From: Belnapia rosea
GTDB lineage: Bacteria > Pseudomonadota > Alphaproteobacteria > Acetobacterales > Acetobacteraceae
Assembly: GCF_900101615.1 (NCBI RefSeq)
Contig: NZ_FMZX01000010.1
Location: 62,001 to 126,000, forward strand
DNA length: 64,000 nucleotides
Direction of reading: 5' to 3'
Positions 33,336 through 42,058 of the stretch are shown here, piece after piece. Below the pieces are notes generated by a model. That model was not told the DNA's origin, did not search any database, and saw only the letters and a list, made by a program, of their open reading frames with translations. Each line of letters opens with the position of its first letter. Positions within the stretch are counted from its first letter, which is position 1. Made by a program: the position numbers and the translations under genes.

Positions 33336-36202
33336 GGGGTTGCCTTCGTCGAATAGCGGAGGATGTCGGGGCGGGCCGGCATATGCGGCGGCAGGGCGGG
33401 CGCGTCCGGGTGCGGGCTGGTGATGCCCTCCTCGCCCGGGGCGCATTTCGTCACCGAGACGCGGAGGTCGTACCAGGCGGCCTGGCCGGTGACCGGGTCG
33501 GCGTTGGACTGGCGGAAGCCGCCCTGGGCCGGCAGCCACTCGCTGATGACGTGGTTGAGCAGGAAGCCGCGGGTCGATTCCGGGCTGCCCTCCTCCAGGT
33601 TCCAGGCGCCGGCGCGCTTGCCGATGGCGTTCCAGGTCCAGACCGTGTCGGGGTTCACGCCCTCCATCAGCGAGACCTGGCATTTGAGGCGGCCGGCGCG
33701 GCTCTCGACCCAGACCCAGTCATCCTGGGCGAGGCCGAGCGCGGTGCCGCGGCTGCGGGCCATGTAGAGCTTGTTGGCGCCGAGGATCTGCCGCAGCCAG
33801 GCATTCATCGAGCCCCAGGAATGGTACATCGCCATCGGCCGCTGGGTGATGGCGGAGAGGTCGAAGCGGTTCAGGTCCTGGCCCTCATGCTCCAGTGCCG
33901 GGTACCAGATGGGCAACGGGTCGCAATAGGTGCGGATGCGCTCGCGGAGGCGGTCGGGGGGCTGCTTCGCGCCATGGCCCTCGGCGGCGAGGCGGAATTT
34001 CTGCAGGGGCTCCGACCAGATCTGCATGACGATCTGGTCCGACTTGCCCATCAGCCCCATGGCCTTCGACTGCTCGAGATAGGCCTTGTTGGCGTGCTTG
34101 TAGTAGCCCTGCTCCGGCGGCAGGTGGTCGCGCCAGAAACAGCCATTCTCGATGTAGCGCTGGAGTTGGTCGGGGTTGGGCTCGCCGACGCCCTTCTTGC
34201 TGCCATCCGTGCCGCGGAAGCCGGCGAGCGGGCCGACGCCGGGCATGCGCTCATGGTTCACGATGTAGTCGGGGTAGTCCTTGAACTTCGCCGTGCCGTC
34301 CGGCCTGGTGAAGGCGGGCAGGCCGAGGCGGGCGCCGAGCTCGATCAGCACATCCTGGAAGGGGCGCACGTCGCGGTCGGGCTTGATCACCGGCTGGCGG
34401 ATGGCATCGCCCGCGCCATGGGCGCTGCCGATCGGCCGGTCGAGGATGGAGATGCAGTCCCAGCGCTCGAGATAGGTGGTGTCGGGCAGGATCAGGTCGG
34501 CATAGGGCACGGTCTCGGAGAAATAGGCGTCCGAGTAGATGACATGGGGGATGGTGTAGCTGCCATCCGCCTGCGTCTCGGTGAGGATGCGGATGACCTC
34601 GCCGGGGTTCATCGCGCTGTTCCAGGCCATGTTGGCCATGAACATGAAGAGCGTGTCGATCTTGTACGGGTCGCCCAGGCCGGCATTGCCGATGACGGTG
34701 TGCATCATCCCGTGCAGGGCGAGCGGCGCGTCCCAGGAGAAGGCCTTGTCGATGCGCAGCGGGTTGCCCGCGTCATCGACCAGCAGGTCATCCGGCCCGT
34801 GCGGGAAGGAGAGGATGTTGCCGGCGAGCGGCGTGTTCGGCTTCGCGCCGCGGCCGGCGGGGCCAGGGCCGGGCGGGATCGGCCGCGGGAAGGGTGACTT
34901 GTAGCGCCAGGAGCCGGGGGTATCGACGGCGCCGAGCAGCATCTGCAGCAGGTGCAGCGCGCGGCAGCTGTGGAAGCCGTTGCTGTGCGCGGAGATGCCC
35001 CGCATGGCGTGGAAGGCGACGGGGCGGCCCGTCATCGTCTCGTGCCGGCGGCCCCAGACATCGGTCCAGGGCTGGTCGAGGGTGATCGCCTGGTTGAAGG
35101 CGACATCCGCGATCTCGGCGGCGATGCGGCGGATGCGCGCGGCGTCGATGCCGCAACGCTCGGCCACAGCCTCGGGCGCGTATTCGGGGGCGAGGTAGCG
35201 CTCGGCCAGGAGGTGGAAGACGGGCTGCGCGCGACGGCCATCGGGCAGGGTGAACTCGCCGGCCATGACGGCGGAGAGGTCCACCAGCGAGGCGTCGATG
35301 GCGCCGCGCTCGCGGTCCCAGGCGAGCGGCTTGCCGTTCTCGTCGCGGGCGAAGAGGCCGTCATCCTCGCCGCCCGGGTTGCGGATGACGAGCCAGGAGG
35401 CGTTGGTGTAGCGGGCGAGGAAGTCGAGGTCGATGTTGTCGGTGCGCAGCAGCTCATGCGCGATAGCGAGCGCGAAGAGCCCGTCGGTGCCGGGGCGGAG
35501 GCCGACCCACTCGTCGGCGATGGCGGAGTAGCCGGTGCGGACCGGGTTGATGGAGACGAACCTCGCCCCCCTGCCCTTCAGCTTGGCGAGGCCCATCTTG
35601 ATCGGGTTGCTGTCATGGTCCTCGGCCACGCCGAACATCAGGAAGTACTTGGCGCGGTCCCAGTCCGGCTCGCCGAATTCCCAGAAGCTGCCGCCGATGG
35701 AGTAGAGGCCGGCGGCCGCCATGTTCACCGAGCAGAAGCCGCCATGCGCGGCGAAATTCGGCGTGCCGAATTGCGCGGCCCAGAAGCCCGTCAGGCTCTG
35801 CGACTGGTCGCGGCCGGTGAAGAAGGCGAGCCCGCGCGGATCGGTGGCGCGGACATGGCGCAGCCAGCCGGTGGCGGTCTCGAGCGCCTCCTCCCAGGAG
35901 ATCTCGGCGAACTCGCCGGAGCCGCGCGGGCCGACGCGCTTCAGCGGTGCGCGCAGCCGGGCGGGCGAGTACTGCGTCATGATGCCGGCGCTGCCCTTGC
36001 CGCAGAGCACGCCCTTGTTGACCGGGTGGTCCGGGTTGCCCTCGATATAGCGGATGCGGCCGTCCTTGAGGTGGACGCGGATGCCGCAGCGGCAGGCGCA
36101 CATGTAGCAGGTGGTGGTCTTCACCTCATCGCCGACGGGGGGCGAGTAGTCCACCGCCCGGTCGGGCCTCTCCGTCGCCAGCGGCATCGGCGCTTCGGGC
36201 AT
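33332..36202 (-). CDS. soeA: SoeA-like molybdopterin sulfite dehydrogenase subunit
   Basis: This 956-residue DMSO-reductase-family catalytic subunit has an N-terminal [4Fe-4S] site Cys32-x2-Cys35-x3-Cys39...Cys67 (TCYMCACRCG, LCGKGS). Cys157 in GGFCSVNMAA is the probable Mo ligand. There is no Tat signal, so it acts in the cytoplasm, as in SoeABC of Allochromatium. The family oxidises sulfite to sulfate, quinone-linked, detoxifying sulfite from taurine/cysteate or thiosulfate metabolism. Polysulfide reductase-type activity is the main alternative. I take ATG 36202; the ribosome-binding region just upstream holds GGGAGAAGG. Hairpins lie in its promoter region. Confidence 0.85.
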   Translation of the reverse strand: MPEAPMPLATERPDRAVDYSPPVGDEVKTTTCYMCACRCGIRVHLKDGRIRYIEGNPDHPVNKGVLCGKGSAGIMTQYSPARLRAPLKRVGPRGSGEFAEISWEEALETATGWLRHVRATDPRGLAFFTGRDQSQSLTGFWAAQFGTPNFAAHGGFCSVNMAAAGLYSIGGSFWEFGEPDWDRAKYFLMFGVAEDHDSNPIKMGLAKLKGRGARFVSINPVRTGYSAIADEWVGLRPGTDGLFALAIAHELLRTDNIDLDFLARYTNASWLVIRNPGGEDDGLFARDENGKPLAWDRERGAIDASLVDLSAVMAGEFTLPDGRRAQPVFHLLAERYLAPEYAPEAVAERCGIDAARIRRIAAEIADVAFNQAITLDQPWTDVWGRRHETMTGRPVAFHAMRGISAHSNGFHSCRALHLLQMLLGAVDTPGSWRYKSPFPRPIPPGPGPAGRGAKPNTPLAGNILSFPHGPDDLLVDDAGNPLRIDKAFSWDAPLALHGMMHTVIGNAGLGDPYKIDTLFMFMANMAWNSAMNPGEVIRILTETQADGSYTIPHVIYSDAYFSETVPYADLILPDTTYLERWDCISILDRPIGSAHGAGDAIRQPVIKPDRDVRPFQDVLIELGARLGLPAFTRPDGTAKFKDYPDYIVNHERMPGVGPLAGFRGTDGSKKGVGEPNPDQLQRYIENGCFWRDHLPPEQGYYKHANKAYLEQSKAMGLMGKSDQIVMQIWSEPLQKFRLAAEGHGAKQPPDRLRERIRTYCDPLPIWYPALEHEGQDLNRFDLSAITQRPMAMYHSWGSMNAWLRQILGANKLYMARSRGTALGLAQDDWVWVESRAGRLKCQVSLMEGVNPDTVWTWNAIGKRAGAWNLEEGSPESTRGFLLNHVISEWLPAQGGFRQSNADPVTGQAAWYDLRVSVTKCAPGEEGITSPHPDAPALPPHMPARPDILRYSTKATP

Positions 36203-36257
36203 AGACTGGCCTTCTCCCCTATTGTCCTGATCTCGAAATCCGCTGGATCTCGATCTC

Positions 36258-36328
36258 AGGCCACTAGCCATTGTTTCCAGTGGCCTGCTCGTCCGTGAAG
36301 CCCGTGGGTAGATCCACGGGCTTCACGG
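36258..36328. repeat. Two adjacent hairpins in the soeA/aldolase divergent gap
   Basis: AGGCCACT (36258-36265) pairs with AGTGGCCT (36279-36286). Next, CCGTGAAGCCCGTGG (36293-36307) pairs with CCACGGGCTTCACGG (36314-36328) in a perfect 15-bp stem with loop GTAGAT. They occupy most of the 195-base gap between the divergent soeA and aldolase starts. They could be a REP-like extragenic element or a regulatory structure in a 5' leader. Confidence 0.6.
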
Positions 36329-36397
36329 GCAGGACACTACCCTGAAATGTCAGTAAGCCACGCGGGCCCGTTCTGGGCAAACCGGGAGGAGAAGTCC

Positions 36398-37183
36398 ATG
36401 CCGCAAAGCCTGAAGTCCCTGGTGCAGTCGGGCCGGCTCGCCGCCGGAACCTTCCTCGTCGAATTCGTCACGCCGGGGATCGGCCATATCCTGGCCGGGG
36501 CCGGATGCGACTTCGCCTTCCTCGACATGGAGCATAGCGGCTTCTCGACCGAGACAGTGAAGTCCGCGCTGCGCTACCTGGAGGCGGGCGGCATCCCGAC
36601 GCTGGTGCGGGTGCCCTCGCGCGAGGCGCATGACATCGCCCGGATCGCCGATGTGGGGGCGGAGGGGGTGATGCTGCCGCTGGTCGGCAGCCTGGAGGTG
36701 GCGCAGGCGGCCGTCGCCGCGCTGAAATACCCGCCGCAGGGCCGGCGCGGCGTCGCCTTGCAGATCGCGCATGACAACTACCGCGCCGGGCCGGCGGCGG
36801 CGAAGCTGGCGGCGGCCAACGAGCGCACCGTGCTGGTGCTGATGATCGAGACCGCCGAGGGGGTGGAGCAGGCGGAGGCGATCGCCGCGCTCGACGGCGT
36901 CGATGCACTCTGGGTCGGCCATTTCGACCTCTCCGCCTCGCTCGGCATCCCGGGTGAGTTCGACCACCCGGCCTTCCGCGAGGCGACGCGGCGCGTCTGC
37001 GCAGCGGCGCAGCGGCACGGCAAGGGCCTCGGCCGGCTGGTGACCGGGGCGGCGGAGGCGGAGCGCGCCTGGCAGGACGGCTTCCGCCTGCTGGCCTGGG
37101 GCGGCGATGCATGGCTGCTGCAGGCCGCGGTGGCGGAGGGCGTCGGGCGCCTCCGCCATATCGCGCAGGCTAGTTCGGGCTGA
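36398..37183 (+). CDS. HpcH/HpaI-family aldolase
   Basis: The 261-residue class II aldolase has FLVEFVTPGIGHILAGAGCDFAFLDMEHSGFS, RVPSREAHDIARIADVGAEGVMLPLV (Arg and metal-binding Glu), and MIETAEGVEQAEAIAALDGVDALWVGHFDLSASLGIPG. These are the 2-keto-3-deoxy-L-rhamnonate / 4-hydroxy-2-oxoheptanedioate aldolase signatures. It cleaves a 2-oxo acid to pyruvate and an aldehyde with a divalent metal. GGGAGGAGAAG precedes ATG 36398. The substrate is unknown. Its 3' end overlaps the convergent SDR gene by 14 bases. Confidence 0.9.
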   Translation: MPQSLKSLVQSGRLAAGTFLVEFVTPGIGHILAGAGCDFAFLDMEHSGFSTETVKSALRYLEAGGIPTLVRVPSREAHDIARIADVGAEGVMLPLVGSLEVAQAAVAALKYPPQGRRGVALQIAHDNYRAGPAAAKLAAANERTVLVLMIETAEGVEQAEAIAALDGVDALWVGHFDLSASLGIPGEFDHPAFREATRRVCAAAQRHGKGLGRLVTGAAEAERAWQDGFRLLAWGGDAWLLQAAVAEGVGRLRHIAQASSG

Positions 37184-37967
37184 GGCTGCCGACGCGCCCC
37201 GCCGTCTGGGCGGAATCGATCACCAGCTCCGAGCCGTTGATGTAGCTGGACTGGTCCGAGGCGAGGAAGAGCACGCCATTGGCGATGTCCTGCGGCGTGC
37301 CGAGCTTGCCGGTCGGCACGCTGGCGGCGGCGATGGCGCGGGCATCGAGCGGGGCGTTCCGGCCGCCGGGGCCGATCGGCATCTTGTCCCAGATCTCGGT
37401 ATCGATGATGCCGGGATGGACGCTGTTGCAGCGGATGTTGTCCCGCGCGCATTCCAGCGCCACCGATTTGGCGAAGAGCCGCACCGCGCCCTTGCTGGCC
37501 GAGTAGCCCGCGAGCCCCGCCGAGCCGCGGATGCCGGCGACCGAGGACAGCAGGATGATCGACCCGCCTCCGGCGCGCTTCATCGCCGGGATGGCGTATT
37601 TCACCGACAGGAACACGCCGTCGACATTCACCGCCATCTGCCGCCGCCATTCCTCGAGCGACATCTCGAGCAGCGGCTTCAGGATGGCGATGCCGGCATT
37701 GGCGACCAGCACGTCGAGCCGGCCGAAGCGGGTCTCGGCCTCCTTCACCACCTCGGCCCAGCGGGCCTCGTCGGTGACGTCCTGGTGAAGGTAGTGGGCC
37801 TCGCCCCCGGCCTCGCGGATGCGGCCGGCCATGGCCTCGCCACGGGCATCGTCGAGATCGGTGAGGAGGACCCGCGCCCCCTCCCGCGCCAGGGTCGCCG
37901 CGCAGGCGGCGCCGATGCCGGCGGCCGCGCCGGTGACGAGCGCGACCTTGCCTTGGAGCTGGGCCAT
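37170..37967 (-). CDS. Short-chain dehydrogenase/reductase (glucose-1-dehydrogenase-like)
   Basis: This 265-residue classical SDR has TGAAAGIG (NAD-binding), NAGI, catalytic Ser in LLSSVAGIRG, and Tyr/Lys in YSASKGAV. The C-terminal DIANGVLFLASDQSSYINGSELVIDSA is typical of FabG/cyclohexanol-type SDRs. Substrate class cannot be deduced. GGGAGGA lies before ATG 37967. It overlaps the convergent aldolase gene by 14 bases. Confidence 0.9.
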   Translation of the reverse strand: MAQLQGKVALVTGAAAGIGAACAATLAREGARVLLTDLDDARGEAMAGRIREAGGEAHYLHQDVTDEARWAEVVKEAETRFGRLDVLVANAGIAILKPLLEMSLEEWRRQMAVNVDGVFLSVKYAIPAMKRAGGGSIILLSSVAGIRGSAGLAGYSASKGAVRLFAKSVALECARDNIRCNSVHPGIIDTEIWDKMPIGPGGRNAPLDARAIAAASVPTGKLGTPQDIANGVLFLASDQSSYINGSELVIDSAQTAGRVGSLSPN

Positions 37968-38007
37968 TCATGTCCTCCCGTTTCGTCCCGGGAGGAAGGT
38001 TAACCCC

Positions 38008-38988
38008 CTAGCTGCGGCGCGCCAGGGCCAGGCTCAACAATTCCGCCCCGAGCAGCAGGCCGAGGCCGCCGAGCGTGAGGCTGCCGAGGCTCGGGCCGCG
38101 GGCATGGGGAACGGGCTTGCCGCTGCGCGTACCGGTGCCCTTGGCGATCGGCCGGGCGACCGCACCCTCGGTCCGCGGCACGCGGCGGGCGCGGCGCAGG
38201 GCGGCGCGGATCAGGGCGCCCGTCGCCGTCTCGGTCAGGCCCGGCGCCAGCCCATAGGCGAGGCGCGCGGCCGAGGCCGGCCAGCCGACGGAGACCTCGG
38301 CCCGCGGGCGGCGGACGAGGCGCAGCACCACCTCGGCCACCGCCTCCGGCGTGAGGTAGAGCGCCTTCGGATCGAGCGCCCGGCCGGAGACATTGGCGGC
38401 GCGGGAGAGGCCGGGCGTATCGACCAGGGCGGGGAAGACGGCGCAGACATGGATGCCGGGATGGCCCGTCAGCTCCTGCCTGAGGCTGGCGCTGAAGCCG
38501 CGGATGCCGAATTTGCTGGCGGCGTAGGAGGCGGCGAAGGGCGTCGGCGACCAGCCGCCCATGGAGCACATGTTGATCAGCACCCCGCCCCCTTGGCGGA
38601 GAAAATGCGGCAGGGCGGCGGCGCTGCCCTGCATGGTGCCGATCAGGTTGATCTCGACGACCTTGCGCTGCAGGCCGGAGGCCGCCTCCCAATAGGGGCC
38701 GAAGACGCCGGTGCCGACATTGTTGAACCAGACATCGATGCGGCCGAAGCGCTCGATGGCGGCGCGGGCCAGGGCCTCGACCTGTGCCTCGTCGCTGACA
38801 TCGGTCGGTATGGCGATGGCTTCGGCGCCAAGGGCCTGGCAGGCGCGGGCGGTGTCCTCCAGCGCCTCAGGCCGGCGGGCGGCCAGCACCAGCCGGGCAC
38901 CCTCGCGGGCGAAGGCGAGCGCCGTCGCCTTGCCGATGCCGGAGGAGGCGCCGGTGATGACGGTGACGGCGTTCGGGATCGCGGGCAT
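38008..38988 (-). CDS. SDR with C-terminal membrane segment
   Basis: The 326-residue SDR has TGASSGIGKATA at residues 12-23, NNVGTG, catalytic Ser in CSMGGWSP, and YAASKFGIRGFSASLRQEL. It has an extra C-terminal stretch including LGLLLGAELLSLALARR, a probable membrane helix, as in the DltE/retinol-dehydrogenase-like SDRs that act on lipophilic substrates. It is a separate unit from the previous SDR (40-base gap, same strand). Confidence 0.88.
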   Translation of the reverse strand: MPAIPNAVTVITGASSGIGKATALAFAREGARLVLAARRPEALEDTARACQALGAEAIAIPTDVSDEAQVEALARAAIERFGRIDVWFNNVGTGVFGPYWEAASGLQRKVVEINLIGTMQGSAAALPHFLRQGGGVLINMCSMGGWSPTPFAASYAASKFGIRGFSASLRQELTGHPGIHVCAVFPALVDTPGLSRAANVSGRALDPKALYLTPEAVAEVVLRLVRRPRAEVSVGWPASAARLAYGLAPGLTETATGALIRAALRRARRVPRTEGAVARPIAKGTGTRSGKPVPHARGPSLGSLTLGGLGLLLGAELLSLALARRS

Positions 38989-39039
38989 GGGCGGCCTCTC
39001 CGGCTGGCGCTGAAGCCAGGAAGACGCCGCGCGGCCTCG

Positions 39040-39732
39040 CTAGGTTCCGGCGGCGAAGGGCGGCTGGAGCCAGAGCGGCTCCTTCACCTTCTTCAGGAAT
39101 TCCGCATGGGCGGCGAGCTCCGCCTCGGTCGGGGTGACGAGGCGGGGCGTGCGGGGGCGGTTCAGCCCCTCCAGCGCCCTGGTGCCGCCGCCGATGTTCA
39201 GCGCCAGCACGAAGCCCGGCTGGCGGCCGCCCATCAGCTCCAGATAGACCTGGGCCAGCAGCTTCACGTCGAGCAGTGCATTGTGGCTGGTGCGCATGGA
39301 GTTATCGACGTTCAGCCGGCGGCAGAGCGCATCCAGGCTGTTCGGCATGCCGGGATAGCGCTGCTTGGCGAGCGCCAGGCTGTCGACCATCCGCGCCCGG
39401 TCGAGCGGCTTCCGGCCGGCGCGGACCAGCTCGGCATCGAGGAAGCCGAAATCGAAGGGCGCGTTGTGGGCGACGATCGGGGAGTCGCCGAGGAAGCCGA
39501 GGAAGCCCTCCAGCACCTCGGCGAATTTCGGCTTGCCCCGCAGCATCTCGGCGGTGAAGCCGTGGACCTTGGTGCTCTCGGGCGGCACGTCCCGCTCGGG
39601 GTCGAGCAGGGTGTGGTAGGTGGCGCCGGTGGGCATCAGGTTCACCAGCTCGATCGCCGCGATCTCGATGACGCGGTCGCCGGTGGCGGGGTCGAGGCCG
39701 GTGGTCTCGGTATCGAGGACGAGCTGCCTCAT
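39040..39732 (-). CDS. dnaQ: DNA polymerase III epsilon subunit (proofreading exonuclease)
   Basis: The 230-residue DnaQ carries all DEDDh exonuclease motifs: LVLDTETTGLDP (Exo I, Asp7/Glu9), VAHNAPFDFGFLDAE (Exo II) and RTSHNALLDVKLLAQVYLEL (Exo III with His and Asp). The C-terminal segment would bind the alpha subunit. It excises mismatched bases during replication. ATG 39732 overlaps the coaE stop by ATGA, a common alphaproteobacterial gene order. Confidence 0.96.
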   Translation of the reverse strand: MRQLVLDTETTGLDPATGDRVIEIAAIELVNLMPTGATYHTLLDPERDVPPESTKVHGFTAEMLRGKPKFAEVLEGFLGFLGDSPIVAHNAPFDFGFLDAELVRAGRKPLDRARMVDSLALAKQRYPGMPNSLDALCRRLNVDNSMRTSHNALLDVKLLAQVYLELMGGRQPGFVLALNIGGGTRALEGLNRPRTPRLVTPTEAELAAHAEFLKKVKEPLWLQPPFAAGT

Positions 39733-40319
39733 GCGGCGCGGATCTCCCGGACAAGGGCCTGGATGGCCCGTTGGGCGAAGTGGCGCGAGAGGCCGGTTTC
39801 CACCACCCGGTCGGCGCGGCGGCGCTTCTCACGGTCCGGCATCTGCCGGGCGAGGATGGCGGCCAGCCGCTCCTCCGTCATGCCGGGGCGGCGGAGGACG
39901 CGGATGCGCTGCACCGCGGCGGGGGCGGAGACCACCACCACCAGGTCGCAGCGCCCCTCTCCGCGCGTCTCGTAGAGCAGCGGGATGTCGAGGACGACCA
40001 GGGGTTCGGCCCGCCGCCGCGCGGCGGCGAGGAAGCGCCGCTCGGCATCGCGGACCAGCGGGTGGACGATGCGCTCGAGCCGGGTGAGTGCCGGGCCGTT
40101 GCCGAGCACGGCGCGGCGCAGCGCCTCGCGGTCCACCCGGCCGTCCCGCACCGTGCCGGGGAAGGCGGCGCCGATCGGGGCGACGGCGCGGCCGCCACGC
40201 GCCTGCAGCGCGTGGACGGCGGCATCCGCGTCGAAGACGGGGACATGGAGGCGGCGGAAGGTGTTGGCGGCCGTGGACTTGCCCATGCCGATGCTGCCGG
40301 TGAGGCCGAGGACCTTCAT
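39729..40319 (-). CDS. coaE: Dephospho-CoA kinase
   Basis: The 196-residue kinase has P-loop GLTGSIGMGKST at residues 5-16, then FDADAAVHALQ and LDIPLLYETRGEGRCDLVVVVSAP. It catalyses the last step of CoA biosynthesis, phosphorylating the ribose 3'-OH. ATG 40319 overlaps the aroE stop by ATGA, and the gene is coupled downstream to dnaQ. Confidence 0.96.
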   Translation of the reverse strand: MKVLGLTGSIGMGKSTAANTFRRLHVPVFDADAAVHALQARGGRAVAPIGAAFPGTVRDGRVDREALRRAVLGNGPALTRLERIVHPLVRDAERRFLAAARRRAEPLVVLDIPLLYETRGEGRCDLVVVVSAPAAVQRIRVLRRPGMTEERLAAILARQMPDREKRRRADRVVETGLSRHFAQRAIQALVREIRAA

Positions 40320-41170
40320 CGCGCCGGGATGTCCCCGCCGACGAAGGCGCGCAACTCGTCATCCACCACCGGCTCCGTGCCGAACCAGGCGGCGAAGCCG
40401 GGGCGGGCCTGGTGGAGCAGCATGCCGAGCCCATCGACGGCGGCGAGGCCGCGTGCCCGGGCGGCGGCGAGCAGCCCCGTCTCGCGCGGGACATAGACGA
40501 TGTCGGCGACCACGGCGCCCGCCGGCAGCGGGGCGAGGTCGAGTTCGAGGGGCGGCTGGCCTTGCATGCCGAGGGATGTGGTGTTGACCAGCAGCAGCGC
40601 ATCCCCGGGCGGGACACCGTCGGCGATCTCGATCGGCCCGCCGAGCGTCCGGGCCAGGGCCTCGGCGCGGGCGGGCGTGCGGTTGACCAGGGTGAGCCGG
40701 GGGCAGCCGGCATCGAGCAGGGCGGCGGCGATGGCGCGGGCCGAGCCGCCGGCGCCGAGCAGGACGGCCGGGCCCGCCTCCGCCCGCCAGCCCGGCACCG
40801 CCTCCCGCAGATTGGCGAGGAAGCCATAGCCATCGGTGTTGGAGCCGCGGATGCGCCCATCCTCGAAGACCAGCGTGTTCACCGCGCCCGCGCGGTGCGC
40901 CGAAGGCTCGACCATGTCGCAGACGGCGAAGGCGGCCTCCTTGTGCGGGATGGTGACATTGGCGCCGCGGAAGCCGAGATCGGCCAGCGCCCGCACCGAA
41001 TCCGCGAAGCGCTCCGGCCGCACCGGCAACGGCAGGTAGGCGCCGTCGATGCCATGGCGGCGAAGCCAGAGCCCGTGCAGGCGGGGTGAGCGGGAATGGG
41101 CGACGGGCCAGCCGAGGATCCCGGCAAGGCGGGCTTTGCCGGAGAGGATGGGGCCGCTGAGGATGGTCAT
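40316..41170 (-). CDS. aroE: Shikimate dehydrogenase
   Basis: This 284-residue AroE has GWPVAHSRSPRLHGLWLRRHGIDGAYLPLPV (shikimate-binding SxSxxxH), GANVTIPHKEAA (catalytic Lys), AVNTLVFEDGRIRGSNTDGYGF and NADP-binding LGAGGSARAI. It reduces 3-dehydroshikimate to shikimate. It is the first gene of aroE-coaE-dnaQ, each joined by a four-base overlap. The upstream end abuts the methyltransferase gene, 55 bases away. Confidence 0.95.
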   Translation of the reverse strand: MTILSGPILSGKARLAGILGWPVAHSRSPRLHGLWLRRHGIDGAYLPLPVRPERFADSVRALADLGFRGANVTIPHKEAAFAVCDMVEPSAHRAGAVNTLVFEDGRIRGSNTDGYGFLANLREAVPGWRAEAGPAVLLGAGGSARAIAAALLDAGCPRLTLVNRTPARAEALARTLGGPIEIADGVPPGDALLLVNTTSLGMQGQPPLELDLAPLPAGAVVADIVYVPRETGLLAAARARGLAAVDGLGMLLHQARPGFAAWFGTEPVVDDELRAFVGGDIPAR

Positions 41171-41225
41171 GCCCCAAGGGTCGCCGCCGCGTGGGCGGCG
41201 GTCAACCTCCGGTCCTTGAGGGGCC

Positions 41226-41966
41226 TCAGTCCTTGATGGGGTCCACGCGCTCGCAGAGCAGGAAATGGGCGTGGTCCTCCCAGGTGTATTCGTCGCGGAC
41301 GGCGAAGCCCATGACGTTCACCAGGGCACGGAAGGCGGGGATGCTGAGCAGCCACCAATAGGGCCAGCAGCTCAGCCCCTGCTCGGTGCGGTGCGGCATC
41401 ATCGCGCCGGTCTGCTGGGGGCGTGGCGCGGTGTCGTCGATGCTCCAGCCGAATTTGGTCTTGTAGTGCTGGCGCATGATGTCGCGCTGCGGCTCGGACA
41501 TGGCGGGCAGCAGGAAGGCCATGCCGTCCGGGCATTCGATGGTGCCGAACTCGTTCTCCACCCTTGCCGGCATGATGACGGTGTTGGTGATGAGCCACTG
41601 CCCGGTGATGCGCGTCAGGTTGTAGAGCGCCGTCACCGGATCGGCCACGTGGTAGAGGATGCCGGTGGAGTGCAGCACGTCGAAGCGCGGCAGCTGCTCC
41701 GGCAGGTCGGAGCGGGTGATGTCCACCCGCTCGTGGCAGTCGTACTGGCTGCGGTCGATGCCGATGCCGGCCATCTTGTTGTGGAAGAAGGTCCAGTAGT
41801 CTGAGGTGAAGGGCTGGATATCGGCCATCGCCACATGGCCGGCGCCGGCATTGATGGCGCCGCTGACGCGCTCGTTGCAGGACCACTCGCCGATGCCGCC
41901 GATATCGACGAAGCTCTGGCCGGGAACAACGGCACGGATCCAGGCTTCGGGCGGGGATTCGGACAT
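41226..41966 (-). CDS. SAM-dependent methyltransferase of DUF1698/CmoB-like type
   Basis: The 246-residue protein has a class I methyltransferase core: VDIGGIGEWSCNERVSGAINAG in the SAM-binding region, and FDVLHSTGILYHVADPVTALYNL, the post-II motif that resembles the CmoB/DUF1698 group. Later WPYWWLLSIPAFRALVNVMGF and TWEDHAHFLLCERVDPIKD complete the fold. It may methylate a small molecule or a glycan; no neighbour clarifies this. The frame is open to 41987 but ATG 41966 (MSESPPEAW) is the better start. Confidence 0.75.
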   Translation of the reverse strand: MSESPPEAWIRAVVPGQSFVDIGGIGEWSCNERVSGAINAGAGHVAMADIQPFTSDYWTFFHNKMAGIGIDRSQYDCHERVDITRSDLPEQLPRFDVLHSTGILYHVADPVTALYNLTRITGQWLITNTVIMPARVENEFGTIECPDGMAFLLPAMSEPQRDIMRQHYKTKFGWSIDDTAPRPQQTGAMMPHRTEQGLSCWPYWWLLSIPAFRALVNVMGFAVRDEYTWEDHAHFLLCERVDPIKD

Positions 41967-42058
41967 CGGGTACTCCGCAGGGCGCAAATCATCACGCCTT
42001 CGTTATCGACAACGGGCGGACGCTAGCTGATGCGCCCCGCCGTCTCAAGCAAATGCGC

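Noticed and set aside
31666-36202. DMSO reductase (DmsABC) as the identity of the molybdoenzyme operon.
   Set aside because: The catalytic subunit lacks a Tat signal, has a probable Cys Mo ligand, and the iron-sulfur subunit has the SoeB-type C-terminus, so SoeABC fits better.
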